Assembly: GCA_032719365.1 (NCBI GenBank)
Contig: CM064871.1
Location: 71,838,383 to 71,902,382, forward strand
Length of the DNA stretch: 64,000 nucleotides
Origin: Prinsepia uniflora
Taxonomy: Eukaryota > Streptophyta > Magnoliopsida > Rosales > Rosaceae
Direction of reading: 5' to 3'
Shown here: positions 10,862 through 21,350 of the stretch, piece after piece
Layout of the letters: the number at the start of each line of letters is the position of its first letter
Position numbering within the stretch: the stretch's first letter is position 1
Program-made: the position numbers and the translations under genes
The notes under the pieces: model-generated
Seen by the model: the letters and a program-made list of their open reading frames with translations, nothing else
What the model was told of the DNA's origin: nothing
Databases searched by the model: none

Positions 10862-11622
10862 GTGGAGAAAGCTACCAAAAATAATATAAAAATACAATAA
10901 AAAAAATGGAATAATGGAATGATGAGTAATAAAGATTTGTGATGATGTTTAGAGGTGGTTTGAGTTGTAAAGTTGTAAAATTGGGTTGGAAAGTTGTTGG
11001 AAGGTGGCTGGAAATTGAGTGGAATCTGCTGGAAAATAGGGCAGGAATTTTCGGTGGCTGGCTGCTGAATTGGGAAGCTGGTGCTCGGCAGGAGGCTGCT
11101 GAAATGGAGTGCAAGACTTCGGCAGGCTCTCGCTGAGGAGAAAGCCTGCAGTCGGGACACGCGCGCCGAAGTACTGGACGGGGCGTCGGTAGGCGCGCTC
11201 CGAAGCTCTCTGCAGGGCTGAAACCAGATGGGCTGACGCGCTGGGCCGGCGGCTTGCTTCTGGGCCGCACGGGCTGGGCTGGCGGGCCGGGCTGCACGGG
11301 CCGGATTGGGCTGAGGCGCTGGGCCAGGCCACTTGGCGACGGGCTGGGCTGCAAAAATAATTGGGTTTGGGCTGTATTAATTAATTTAATTAAAATATAA
11401 ATAAATTAATTATTCCACCGAATTTCGTCCATATTTTATTCGTTATAATTCCGATCGAAACGATTCTTTCGCCAAAAATACTCCAAATTACAACCTTTAT
11501 TTTTCTAAACATAAAAATCACAAAATAATATATTTTATCAATTTATTTAATATTTTAATATTAAAAGTCAAGTATAAAGGGTATAAAATAATATAAAATA
11601 ATGCTTATTTAACGTCCTATCA

Positions 11623-14167
11623 GGAATATCACAATCACAATGAAAACCATCCCGGGAATTACATCCCAAAACATTTCAATCAAATCTTGACTTCATACCA
11701 AGTCAAGATCATTCTCAACTGGGTCTCAAGCCCAAAATACCTTTTACACATAAACCGTTAAAATCACATTTAAATCAATAGAATAATCCGGAAATCATCA
11801 TTGACTCACCAACAAGGTCAAAACATCATTTTAGAAATCATTTAAACTCCGGGCCTAGCCCAAAACATTATTTGCACGTTCCTCGTAAAACGTGCCCGAA
11901 AGTCTGATTAAAATAATCATAAAATCCCAATAAATCATTAATTTCATAATTTCACAAATGACTCCAAATCCGAGTCAAAATCACTAATCACTTGGGTTCT
12001 CATGCCCAAAATAACATTATCACGCAAATCCATGCGTTGCAACCTCCGTTGCCATTTTCACGTAAATCCACGAAACCCTTGACTCATTCCCGAGTCACAA
12101 CATCATTCTCAATCCATGACTCATAATCCGAGTCCACACATTATTTCCAACCAATTTTAATCCCGGACTCACAAACAAAGTCCAAACATCATTTTTACCA
12201 AATTTCGTAATTTCTCGAAATCGCCCAAAATAATAATATAATATTCATAAAATTGAGAAATTACCGGATTGAAACACAAATCATGCCCAAGCATATAAAA
12301 TCATATAATAAGGCATTTAAATCATATATGCATGCATCACGGTTAGAAAACAAAGTCCACTCACACACACCGTCCAAAACGGTCCGTTTCCGAGCTGCAC
12401 GTTTTTCCGTAAAATTTGAAAATCACAACTCCTGTCCAAAATCATTATAGAGGGTTACTAACATCTCAAAATACAACATATAATTTTCCCCAATTTTTCC
12501 GGGATTTAAATACGTATTTTTAACGTAATACAAAACTTTGGATACGCGGAACATTATCGAAACAATATCCGATTTCACCGAAATCAACGTCAAAATGTTC
12601 GTTACACTGAGAGGATCAAAAGTCATGTTGACCTCACCTTGAGACTAGGCCGGACGCGCCCCCACGTGCCGCCGTGAGTGGCTGCGCGTGAAACCCACGC
12701 GCCAGCTACAGTGCTGTCTCCCTCACCCGTTTGCCTGTAAAACGGGCCATTTAACCCGCGAGGCGACCCGGTTCATTTTCTGTCAATTCGACATTGATTC
12801 CACCAATTGAACATTCAGTCAGTTTCGATTCAAGTCTAATTAGAGTTCTGTGGACTTAATTACAAGAAACATTACCTCTAACCTCACGATCACAGATGAT
12901 CAATCGAAGGACATCCGGCCACTGTTCATCCTTCGAAAACCATCAAACCTTCTTGATTTCGTTCAATTGATTCACCAGTAAGCTTCAATGGACTCAGGTA
13001 AGTATTTTCCCCAACTCAATTGCATCAATTCGTGGCTCAAACGCCACGACTCAAACTCGATTCTTCGTCACTGTGCAACCATGGAGTTCAGTCAATCTCC
13101 AGCGTTTTCCTTCAATTGATGGATCCAGAAGCATCGTGGGATCCTCAGGAACACAATCCCCACATCAATTACACCGTTTGATCGCTCCAAGATCACGACA
13201 CAGCCTCGATTTCTCTCACTGTTACCAAACCCGTTCAGAGCCAAATGAGCCTCAATTCAACTCGTTTTTGATTTGAAACAACTCGTCTCAACCTCAGGAA
13301 GCTGAATGTGAGCTTCAATTTGATCCTCACGACCCCTCACTCGACATTTGAATTTCCCCCTAATTTTCTAAATTTTCGATTTTGATTCCAACCTCCCTCA
13401 CTCTGTCCCGTGTGTTTCTCTCAATTAATACAATCTTCAAGTCTCACAATTCCCTCAATTCTGCCACGAGAAGGCAGCCAAGTCCCCCAGCTCACACACT
13501 CAATTGATGTAGTTCACGGTATAAGGAAATATGGAGGAAAGGGAAGAGAAAATGGAGGACAAGGATGATTAGGGATGATGATGATGTTGTAATGATGGTG
13601 TTGGGAGGGAAACATGGATCAGATTTCAGGGGATGGGTGACACTTGTCACTCATCCGAATGTGCACAGTCACCGGGTACTGTTCATTAATAAAATATTAT
13701 TTTATTCCCGATTCGTTCGGTTAATCGAGCCCGATTCCGTGACCATAACTTCGTCGTCGAATCTCCGATTTCGGCATGCCGCCTGTCGTTGGATTCGTAT
13801 CGACGAGACCTACGTAACGGTCCTTGGCCCTCGTCCATCGGACCTCCCGATCAAAAAGTCAACATTTGGCCCCTACTATGCCAAATTACCAAAATACCCC
13901 TCATCTTCCGATCATCATAACTTTCACTACGAATGTCGGAATCGAACGTGCCACCTGTCTATGAACTCGTGATGTCCCGAACTACGTCACAGTCATCGGT
14001 CAAAGTCCGTTTGACCGCCCGAACTAAAAGTCAACATTTTGCCCACGCTAGGGGCAAAACGGTCATTTTGCATGTTTCGTCCGATTTCACTCAACTAATC
14101 CCCGATTAGTCATTCTAAATCATGATTAATTAATATTCAATCCCGATATTCGGGACGGGTCATTACA
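11623..14167 (-). mobile_element. LTR X, part of a chromovirus-type LTR, split by Athila
   Basis: The right edge is clear: on the minus strand it starts TGTAATGACCCGTCCCG at 14167 and abuts the Tekay-1 LTR at 14168. The left part lies beyond the Athila insertion and outside the window, so I cannot tell whether it is a solo LTR or part of a full element. It carries both regulatory module units (around 13780 and 13950), the GTCCACTCACAC end of the conserved inverted repeat (12355-12366) and a degenerate 'tgggtctcaagccc' repeat block at 11715-12200. It resembles S2 (40967-44300) in the opposite orientation. The frame at 13565-13972 lies in the LTR and is not a gene. Confidence 0.82.
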
Positions 14168-16229
14168 CTAAATATCCGCAACATATTATCATCACAAAAA
14201 CCAGTGAAAAACAGTTGCATAAAAATCTAATCACATATCGACACAGGGTCTCAGCCCCAAATTAACCAAAGTCCCGATTTACTTTATAAATCCGAAATCA
14301 TCAATATCATCATATAATCACATGGGAATACAAATCCAATAAGAAACACAATTCCATTGGGTCCATACCCCAAAATATCAATTTCACGTAAATCCGTGCA
14401 ACCGTAAACCCGAGTTGCTACGATCACGTAAATCCATAAAATCAATCATTGACTCATAATCTGAGTCCAAATATCATTTTTAATTCCCTGACTCATGACC
14501 CGAGTCAAAACATCGTTTTCAATCCGGGCCTAGCCCAAAAACATCAATTTCACCATTTCTCGAAAATCGTGCTAAAATATAATATAATAATCATAAAATC
14601 GAGAAAATCGAGAAATCACCGAATCAAAGCATCAATCATGGCAAATCATAGAAAATCATATAAATAAGCATTTTAAACCATATATGCTTGCATCACAGTT
14701 CGAAAACCAAAAGTCCACTCACACACACCGTCCCGATTGTTCAGCCTCGAGCTGTTCGTTTTCCTCCGAAGTCCCGGGAATATTCCAGCCTGTCAAACAA
14801 AGTGATTTAAGGTTACTAGACTATCATATAATCCTCATATAAGAATCCCTTAATTGTCGGAATTTTATAATATTATTTTAATATAATTTAAACGTGTCGG
14901 GTACTCGGAACTACACTGAAACCATATCTGATTGACCCGAAACCAACGCGGATAGGTTCGTATCATCGAGAACATCAAGTTTCATGTTGAACACTTTGCC
15001 GGAATCCTCCCCACGCGCCGTCACGCGCCGCCGCGAGCGGCTGCGCGTGAAAGCCACGCGCCTAGCACAGTACAGCTACAGTGCATCGTTCTCGCCCGTT
15101 TGTCTGATAAACGGGTTGAAATACCCGCGATAGGATCCGATGCAATCTCAGTCAATTTGACCTCAAATCGATCCGTTCTTTCAACTGATCTCATCTACTC
15201 TAACTTCATTTTAGTTCTGTGAATTCAATTACCTCAAGTAAGGTCCAAATCTTCACGACTCACGATCGAAATTCGACGGGTCTCCTATTCGGGTTTCACG
15301 ATTCCGTGCCTGATTTTTCAATTAATTCATATGGTTAGAATCGTGAGAGTATAAGGAACAATTTTCCATGATCAATTTCAAACGAGCTTACCTCTAAGTA
15401 TCTGAACTCAAGGTCGATTTTTGGCAGCCATGGCAGCGTCTGTTCTTCCTCAATTCGACACGATTTCTTCTCGTTTTTGTTGCAAAGCTTTTAGTTTTGA
15501 TCCTAGCAACTTAATGAAATCCTCAATTGCTCTTCTCCTGGCTCCCAAATCCGAATTCGATTTTCCCCCAATTTTCCAGAATTTTCGAAGCAAAATTCTC
15601 TCAGTTCTCTGAACCTCTCGAGTCCCTCTCTCTCAGTTATGCTACTTAGACGTTCAATTGCATAATGACGACGAGTTTGGGGTTTATCACGGGCCAATTG
15701 AACATAATCATGGTTCAAGCCTTAATTTGGGGAAAAGTTGTCAAAAGGGGATATCATTGTGTTTCCCTTAAGACCCGATTCTGTGTTTCCTGAGGTGAGT
15801 ATCAGACAAAAGACAAGTCTGATCAAGGCCAAAAGACCATTTTGCCCTTGGTTGGAAAAATTACCATTTTGCCCCAAGCCTTCCGTGACCCGTAACGTTC
15901 GTAACCGAACTCCGTTTTCGACGTGCCGCCTGTCGTTGTGAAAATTAGTTAGCAAACAAAAAGTCAACATTTTCCCCCCTTTTTGCCCAAATTACGAAAA
16001 TGCCCTTGGGCTTCCGAACGTCGTAACTTTTTCCCAGATTGTCGGAATTGGGCGTGCCACCTGTCTATGGACTCGTGACGTCCCGAACTACGTCACGGTC
16101 ATCGGTCAACATCCGTTTGATTCACCAATCAAAAAGTCAACAATTTGACCATACTATTCACAAGGGTAAAAACGTCATTTTTTTCATTATGTTACAAAAT
16201 TACATTTTCTAAATTTCCGGGGCGTTACA
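14168..16229 (-). repeat. Tekay-1 3' LTR, partial (2062 bp)
   Basis: Matches 30577-32679. On the minus strand it begins TGTAACGCCCCGG at 16229. It is cut at 14168 by LTR X; the first bases CTAAA are the expected right half of X's target duplication. It lacks 42 bases present in the 5' LTR at about 32347-32388. Open frames at 14449-14667 and 15421-15612 recur in both LTRs but are too short and too AT-biased to call coding. Confidence 0.93.
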
Positions 16230-16245
16230 ACCTTCCCCCCCTTAA
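16230..16245 (-). other. Tekay-1 polypurine tract
   Basis: The minus strand reads TAAGGGGGGGAAGGT, then the LTR start TGTAACG. It is preceded directly by the hairpin at 16246-16267. Confidence 0.85.
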
Positions 16246-16267
16246 GAAATTTCGTCCCCGAAATTTC
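16246..16267 (-). other. Perfect hairpin between pol and the polypurine tract
   Basis: GAAATTTCG and CGAAATTTC form a perfect 9-bp stem with a 4-base loop (GGGA on the element strand). It overlaps the pol stop codon (16266-16268). Equivalent hairpins occur at 27039-27056, 45747-45766 and 54091-54110, always just before the polypurine tract. Confidence 0.8.
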
Positions 16268-19200
16268 AATGAAACAAATACGGGTACTGGTCTCGCATCT
16301 GTGTCTCAGGTTCCCACGTAGCTTCCTCCACGTTCTGATTCCTCCAAAGAACCTTCACTAAGGGAATCGTTTTTCGTCGGAGCACTTTGTCCTTTCGGTC
16401 CAAGATCTGTACATGCTGTTCTTCAAAACTTAGGTCTTCTCTGAGTTCAACAGGCTGTTCCTCCAACACATGGGACTCATCATATACATATTTTCGTAGC
16501 ATTGACACATGGAAAACATTATGGACCCTCGAAAGCTCAGAAGGTAATGCTAATCTGTAGGCAACCCGACCAATTCTCTCAACAATCTCATAAGGTCCAA
16601 TGAAACGGGGGCTCAGTTTCCCGCGTCTGCCGAATCGCACTATACCTTTCCAAGGAGATAACTTCAAGAATACCCAATCTCCAACTGCAAATTCCAGATC
16701 TCTGACTCGGTGGTCTGCATAACTCTTTTGTCTGTCTTGGGCTGTCTTGAGTCTATCTCGGATGAGTTTAACCTTTTCCGTTGTTAAGTCTATCAATTCA
16801 GATTTAGACAATTTCCTTTCGCCCACCTCAGTCCAACACAAAGGGGTTCTGTACTGTCGTCCATATAAGGCTTCATAAGGAGCCATCCCGATACTTGCTT
16901 GGTAACTATTGTTGTAGGCGAATTCCATCAATGGTAGATGTGACTCCCAAGTACCCTGGAATTGCAAAACACATGCCCTCATCATATCTTCCAAGGTCTG
17001 GATAGTCCGTTCCGATTGCCCGTCGGTCTGAGGGTGGAATGCCGTACTAAAATGCAATCTCGTCCCGAAAGCTTCCTGTAAGCTTTGCCAGAATCTGGAT
17101 GTAAATCGGGGATCTCGATCAGATACAATAGAGACAGGAGTACCATGTAGTCGAATAATCTCGTCAATGAAGAGTCTGGCATACTGCGTCAACCGAAAGT
17201 CTTCCCTTACAGGTAGGAAATGTGCTGATTTGGTAAGCCTATCCACAATTACCCAGACTCCATCGTGTCCTTTAGGCGTTCTGGGAAGTTTAAACACAAA
17301 ATCCATTGTTATATGATCCCATTTCCATTCCGGGATCGGTAGTGGTTGCAGTGCTCCATAGGGTCTTTGCCTTTCAGCCTTTACTTGTTGACATACCAAG
17401 CACTTACTCACAAACTCTGCAATCTCCCGTTTCATACCCGGCCACCAATAATGCTCTCGTAGCGTACGGTACATTTTCGTCCCGCCTGGATGCATAGCAT
17501 ACGCTGAACTATGGGCCTCGTCCAGAATCTCTTTCTTTAATGTTACATTTTCGGGCACACACAACCGTCCGTCCTTTACTAGGGCTCCATCCCTTCTAAT
17601 TGCAACATCTTGTCGTTCCCCCGCATCAGCTTCAATTCGAAGGACACACAAGATAGGGTCTTCCAGTTGGGCTTCAATAACTCGATCAATCAGAATCGGT
17701 CGCACCTGGAAACTAGCTAGTAAGCCACCTTGGTTATCCAGTCCCAAAGCAACTCCAGTCCTACGTAGTTCCACCAATAAGGGTAAATGCACCATTCGTA
17801 GATGTGCCACAGTGTGAGCTGATTTCCGACTCAGTGCATCAGCTACCACATTAGCTTTTCCAGGATGGTACTCAATCGTGCAGTCGTAATCCTTAATTAG
17901 CTCCAACCATCGTCTCTGTCTCAAATTCAATTCCTTCTGTGTGAAAAAGTACTTCAAAATCTTATGATCCGTGAAAAGTCTACATGTCTCCCCATACAAG
18001 TAATGTCTCCAAATCTTCATGGCATGTACCACCGCAGCTAATTCCAAATCATGGGTGGGATAGTTACGTTCATGCGGTTTCAGTTGTCGAGAGGCATATG
18101 CGATCACCTTTCCATGTTGCATTAACACACACCCTAATCCTTGTAAGGATGCATCACTGTACACTTCAAACTCTCCACTATCATCCGGAAGGGTTATGAT
18201 AGGAGCGGAGGTCAACCTTTTCTTCAGTTCTTGGAAACTTTGCTCACAATTTTCGCCCCAAACAAACTTGATTCCTTTCCTGGTTAGGCGGGTCATCGGA
18301 GCAGCAATCGCAGAGAAGCCTTCCACAAAACGTCTGTAATAACCGGCCAATCCCAAAAAGCTCCTTACTTCGGTTACTGTCTTCGGCTGCTCCCAGTTTT
18401 CTATCGCTTCTATCTTCTGGGGATCAACACGAATCCCATCCACGGAAATCACATGTCCCAGAAAACCAACACTCGTTAACCAAAATTGGCACTTACTCAG
18501 TTTGGCAAAAAGCTGGTTCCTTCTTAGCGTATCAAGCACAATCCTCAAATGTTCCTCATGCGCCCTCTTACTGCTTGAATACACTAGAATGTCATCAATG
18601 AACACAATAACAAATCGGTCAAGGTACTTCCGGAATACTCGGTTCATCAAATCCATGAATGCCGCAGGTGCATTAGTCAATCCAAATGGCATCACCAGAA
18701 ATTCATAATGACCATATCGAGTTCGAAAAGCTGTTTTTGGAATGTCCTCCTCTCGAATCCTTAACTGGTGGTAACCAGAACGCAGATCAATCTTTGAAAA
18801 ATACTTGGCTCCCCTTAATTGATCAAACAGATCATCAATCCGAGGCAAAGGATACTTATTCTTTATCGTGACTTTATTAAGTTGCCTGTAATCCATACAT
18901 AGCCTTAAACTTCCTTCCTTCTTTTTCACAAACAATACTGGGGCTCCCCATGGCGATACACTCGGTCGAATGAATCCCACATCCACAAGATCTTGCAATT
19001 GTACCTTCAATTCCCTTAACTCAGCTGGTGCCATCCGATAAGGTGTCAAGGATATAGGTCGTGTACCAGGAATTAGTTCGATAGTGAACTCAATCTCTCG
19101 AGAAGGGGGTAATCCTGGTAAATCCTCAGGAAATACATCTGGGAAGTCACACACTACTGGGATATCCTCGGCCTTGATTGGTGCATCCCGCACATCGACA

Positions 19201-20708
19201 ACATAAGCTAGATAACCCTGGCAGCCCTTCCTCAGAAATCTATCTGCCGAGAGGGCTGATATGACTCTAGGGGTTATCATCCTCCGATCTCCCTGAAATA
19301 TCACCTCAGGTAATCCAGGGCTTCGAAGTATCACCCTCTTATCGAAACACTCGATAGAGGCATGATGGGTTGTTAGCCAATCCATCCCAAGGATAACATC
19401 AAAGTCACACAAGTATAGGAGTATCAAATCAACCATTAAATGCACATCCCCTATCACAATAGGGTATCCTCGTATCACTTGGCTTAGTACATACAATTCT
19501 CCAGTCGGTGTACCGACTCCCATCTCACACCCGATCGCAGAAAACTCTCTATCTGCCAACAGTGCATACTCCCGAGAAACAAAAGAGTGGGTAGCTCCCG
19601 GATCTATTAAAGTACGTGCATGATGATCGAAAATAGTAAGCATACATGTCACCACCTCCGGGGCTGCTCGGACCTCCTGTTGAGTCACTGCATAGACTCG
19701 AGCCTGTGGTCCCGAAGTCCGACCACGCCCTAGTGATCCACCAGATCCACCACGAGTTCTGCCACCTCCTCTCCCACTTGTAGCATTTGAAACCGAAGTC
19801 GTACTAGGGCCCCGCTCAGTAGAGCCCCATCCAGTGCCGCTACTACCAACCAATCGTGGACAGTTTCGTTTGAAGTGACCCGGCTCCCTACAGTAAAAGC
19901 AGACAAGAACATTGCCTCGGTCATTACTCTGTCGGTCAGTAGATCCCACTGATGCCTCACTGAACTGTGCAGTCGCTGATGGTCGATACCCAAATGTCTG
20001 TGTTCCCCTACCTCCATAACTCGAACGAGCACCACGCGAAGATCCAGAGCCATAATTACCTCGCTTGGAGGACCTCTGGTTCGCAGATCCCTGGTACTGA
20101 CGGTCCCGGCGTCGACCAGAGCCCGAAAACTGTTGTGGCACTGGCAAGGTCGCCTCAACTCGTGCAGCTGGATCAGACAACTCTCGCAGGGTGGCATACG
20201 TTCCTACAGTCACAGCTCCTCGGATGTCATTCCTCAGTCCTTGCTCAAACCTTCGGCACTTGTCCTCCTCGTTAGATACATATAGAGGAGCAAAACTGGA
20301 CAGGTTCAGGAATTTATGCTCATAGTCTGCTACTGACATGTCCCCCTGATGTAGTTGTAGGAATTCAACCTCCCTAGCATTTCGAAAGGAGCGATGATAG
20401 AACTGATCCAGGAAACGATGACGGAAGTCCTCCCAACTCAGGGTACGGGCATCCATCCCTGTCAGCTGCAATCCGCGCCACCAACGGTAAGCTTGGCTGC
20501 TCAGCATAAATGTGGCCAGTGGAACCATATCTCCTGGTGGACATTGCATAATCTCGAAGATCCGCTCAAATTGAGTAATCCACTCAAAAGCCTCTTCTGG
20601 GTCAGTCAGGCCAGTGAATGCAATGGCCCCTAAACGTTGAGCTCTCTCTATGTCCGGACCTCCAAAATCATCGCCAGACTGGGTACGGGGCTCGCGTCTC
20701 GGAGGCAT
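16266..20708 (-). CDS. Tekay-1 gag-pol polyprotein with chromodomain, 1480 aa, intact
   Basis: An uninterrupted frame codes for the whole chromovirus polyprotein. By residue: gag core about 25-190; basic Ser/Gly/Arg linker; zinc knuckle C270-C273-H278-C283; protease LIDPGATHSF (D369); reverse transcriptase about 545-710 with FIDD at 703-706; RNase H about 845-960 (D852, E889, D914, D957 likely); integrase zinc finger H1066/H1073/C1103/C1106; integrase core D1136, D1197, E1233 (35 residues between the last two); GPY motif at 1371; chromodomain about 1425-1478 with the aromatic-rich signature VLWRN...EEATWEPE. The start MPPRR matches the start of the related gag at 52560. Chromodomain integrases are known to favour heterochromatin, which fits the nesting here. 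The Tekay assignment rests on motif memory, not a tree. Confidence 0.95.
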   Translation of the reverse strand: MPPRREPRTQSGDDFGGPDIERAQRLGAIAFTGLTDPEEAFEWITQFERIFEIMQCPPGDMVPLATFMLSSQAYRWWRGLQLTGMDARTLSWEDFRHRFLDQFYHRSFRNAREVEFLQLHQGDMSVADYEHKFLNLSSFAPLYVSNEEDKCRRFEQGLRNDIRGAVTVGTYATLRELSDPAARVEATLPVPQQFSGSGRRRDRQYQGSANQRSSKRGNYGSGSSRGARSSYGGRGTQTFGYRPSATAQFSEASVGSTDRQSNDRGNVLVCFYCREPGHFKRNCPRLVGSSGTGWGSTERGPSTTSVSNATSGRGGGRTRGGSGGSLGRGRTSGPQARVYAVTQQEVRAAPEVVTCMLTIFDHHARTLIDPGATHSFVSREYALLADREFSAIGCEMGVGTPTGELYVLSQVIRGYPIVIGDVHLMVDLILLYLCDFDVILGMDWLTTHHASIECFDKRVILRSPGLPEVIFQGDRRMITPRVISALSADRFLRKGCQGYLAYVVDVRDAPIKAEDIPVVCDFPDVFPEDLPGLPPSREIEFTIELIPGTRPISLTPYRMAPAELRELKVQLQDLVDVGFIRPSVSPWGAPVLFVKKKEGSLRLCMDYRQLNKVTIKNKYPLPRIDDLFDQLRGAKYFSKIDLRSGYHQLRIREEDIPKTAFRTRYGHYEFLVMPFGLTNAPAAFMDLMNRVFRKYLDRFVIVFIDDILVYSSSKRAHEEHLRIVLDTLRRNQLFAKLSKCQFWLTSVGFLGHVISVDGIRVDPQKIEAIENWEQPKTVTEVRSFLGLAGYYRRFVEGFSAIAAPMTRLTRKGIKFVWGENCEQSFQELKKRLTSAPIITLPDDSGEFEVYSDASLQGLGCVLMQHGKVIAYASRQLKPHERNYPTHDLELAAVVHAMKIWRHYLYGETCRLFTDHKILKYFFTQKELNLRQRRWLELIKDYDCTIEYHPGKANVVADALSRKSAHTVAHLRMVHLPLLVELRRTGVALGLDNQGGLLASFQVRPILIDRVIEAQLEDPILCVLRIEADAGERQDVAIRRDGALVKDGRLCVPENVTLKKEILDEAHSSAYAMHPGGTKMYRTLREHYWWPGMKREIAEFVSKCLVCQQVKAERQRPYGALQPLPIPEWKWDHITMDFVFKLPRTPKGHDGVWVIVDRLTKSAHFLPVREDFRLTQYARLFIDEIIRLHGTPVSIVSDRDPRFTSRFWQSLQEAFGTRLHFSTAFHPQTDGQSERTIQTLEDMMRACVLQFQGTWESHLPLMEFAYNNSYQASIGMAPYEALYGRQYRTPLCWTEVGERKLSKSELIDLTTEKVKLIRDRLKTAQDRQKSYADHRVRDLEFAVGDWVFLKLSPWKGIVRFGRRGKLSPRFIGPYEIVERIGRVAYRLALPSELSRVHNVFHVSMLRKYVYDESHVLEEQPVELREDLSFEEQHVQILDRKDKVLRRKTIPLVKVLWRNQNVEEATWEPETQMRDQYPYLFH

Positions 20709-20788
20709 ATTGTGATGTTCTGTAAGAGAAACATATCAGTATCACAACTCGTGCATACTAATGTGCAAGACTCAGACCGTGACCTAAT

Positions 20789-20800
20789 GCTCTGATACCA
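20789..20800 (-). other. Tekay-1 primer binding site (initiator tRNA-Met)
   Basis: The minus strand reads TGGTATCAGAGC, complementary to the 3' end of plant initiator tRNA-Met. It is three bases from the LTR edge at 20804. The same site occurs in the other three internal regions (23706, 50292, 52456). Confidence 0.92.
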
Positions 20801-20803
20801 ATT

Positions 20804-20916
20804 TGACAAGACCCATCCCGATTATCCCTCGATAGTCGTGATGAATCCTGCTCCCGTCTGACAATAACTAAAAATTTCCGAAAGTAACCAAACTTATATA
20901 CATACAACACACAACA
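20804..20916 (-). repeat. Tekay-1 5' LTR, inner 113 bp
   Basis: Plus strand begins TGACAAGACCC. It holds one arm (20856-20865, GTCTGACAAT) of the conserved stem-loop whose other arm lies at 29877-29886 beyond the LARD. It ends with the target duplication CAACA (20912-20916). Confidence 0.9.
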
Positions 20917-21029
20917 TGTAACGACCCGTCCCAAATTTCATGGTTAGATTAGTGACTAATCACAATTAGTGAGGCTAATCCGTGATTAGTAGAGTGAAAT
21001 CGGACGAGCGGTGCGAAATGACCATTTTG

Positions 21030-21350
21030 GCCCTAATGGTGGCAAAACGTTGACTTTTTAATCGGGCGGTCAAATGGACTTTGACCGATGATCGTGACGT
21101 AGTTCGTGACGTCACGAGTTCATAGACAGGTGGCACGTTCAATTCCGACATTCGAGGAAGAAGTTATGACGTTCGGAAGCCCAAGGGCATTTTGGTAATT
21201 TGGGTGAATAGGAGGTCAAAAGTTGACTTTTTGACCAGGAGGTCCGATGGCCGAGGGCCGAAGACCGTTACGTAGATAAGGATGATACGAATCCGTAGAC
21301 AGGCGGCACGTCGAATTCGGACGTTCGACGGCGAAGTTACGGTTCACGGA
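21030..21350 (+). promoter_or_regulatory. Tandem W-box/CRE-like module in the LARD LTR (type copy)
   Basis: Two diverged units repeat at a spacing of 173 bases (core TAGACAGG[T/C]GGCACG at about 21123 and 21296). Unit 1 has W-box-like sites TTGACT (21050), GGTCAA (21068) and TTGACC (21081), plus the perfect palindrome GTGACGTCAC (21106-21115). Unit 2 keeps TTGACT and the core. Similar paired units are in every LTR in the window that includes this end. Binding by WRKY or bZIP factors is inferred from the motifs only. Confidence 0.6.

Larger units (their letters stand above)
1..11622 (-). mobile_element. Athila-type Ty3/gypsy retrotransposon, 3' LTR cut by the window edge
   Basis: This is a complete-looking LTR retrotransposon read on the minus strand. 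In element order it has a 5' LTR (9708-11622), a tRNA-Asp primer site (9685-9702), an AT-rich leader, a single gag-pol frame (2818-8328), a non-coding tail, a polypurine tract (942-958) and the first 941 bases of the 3' LTR. The two LTR copies match at an offset of 10681; I found only two substitutions over 941 bases (near 787 and 850), so the insertion looks recent. The tRNA-Asp primer, the long LTR and the integrase signature DYVSKWVEA point to the Athila lineage (family knowledge). It sits inside LTR X. The target duplication cannot be checked because the other end is outside the window; the five bases on the right are GGAAT. Confidence 0.93.
9708..11622 (-). repeat. Athila 5' LTR, 1915 bp
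   Basis: On the minus strand it starts TGATAGGACG at 11622 and ends at 9708 with CA, just before the tRNA-Asp primer site. The outer edge is fixed by the copy at 1-941; the inner edge is inferred from the primer site. It contains a clear TATA box (10852-10861), a GC-rich upstream block (about 11130-11350) and four CCGAACAGCGG-like motifs (10336-10700). Confidence 0.88.

Noticed and set aside
13565..13972. 135-codon plus-strand frame in LTR X, with a similar frame in reverse at 41171-41395
   Set aside because: The similarity comes from the conserved tandem module of the LTRs, and the frames run antisense to LTR X and S2; no ATG or frame is kept between copies.
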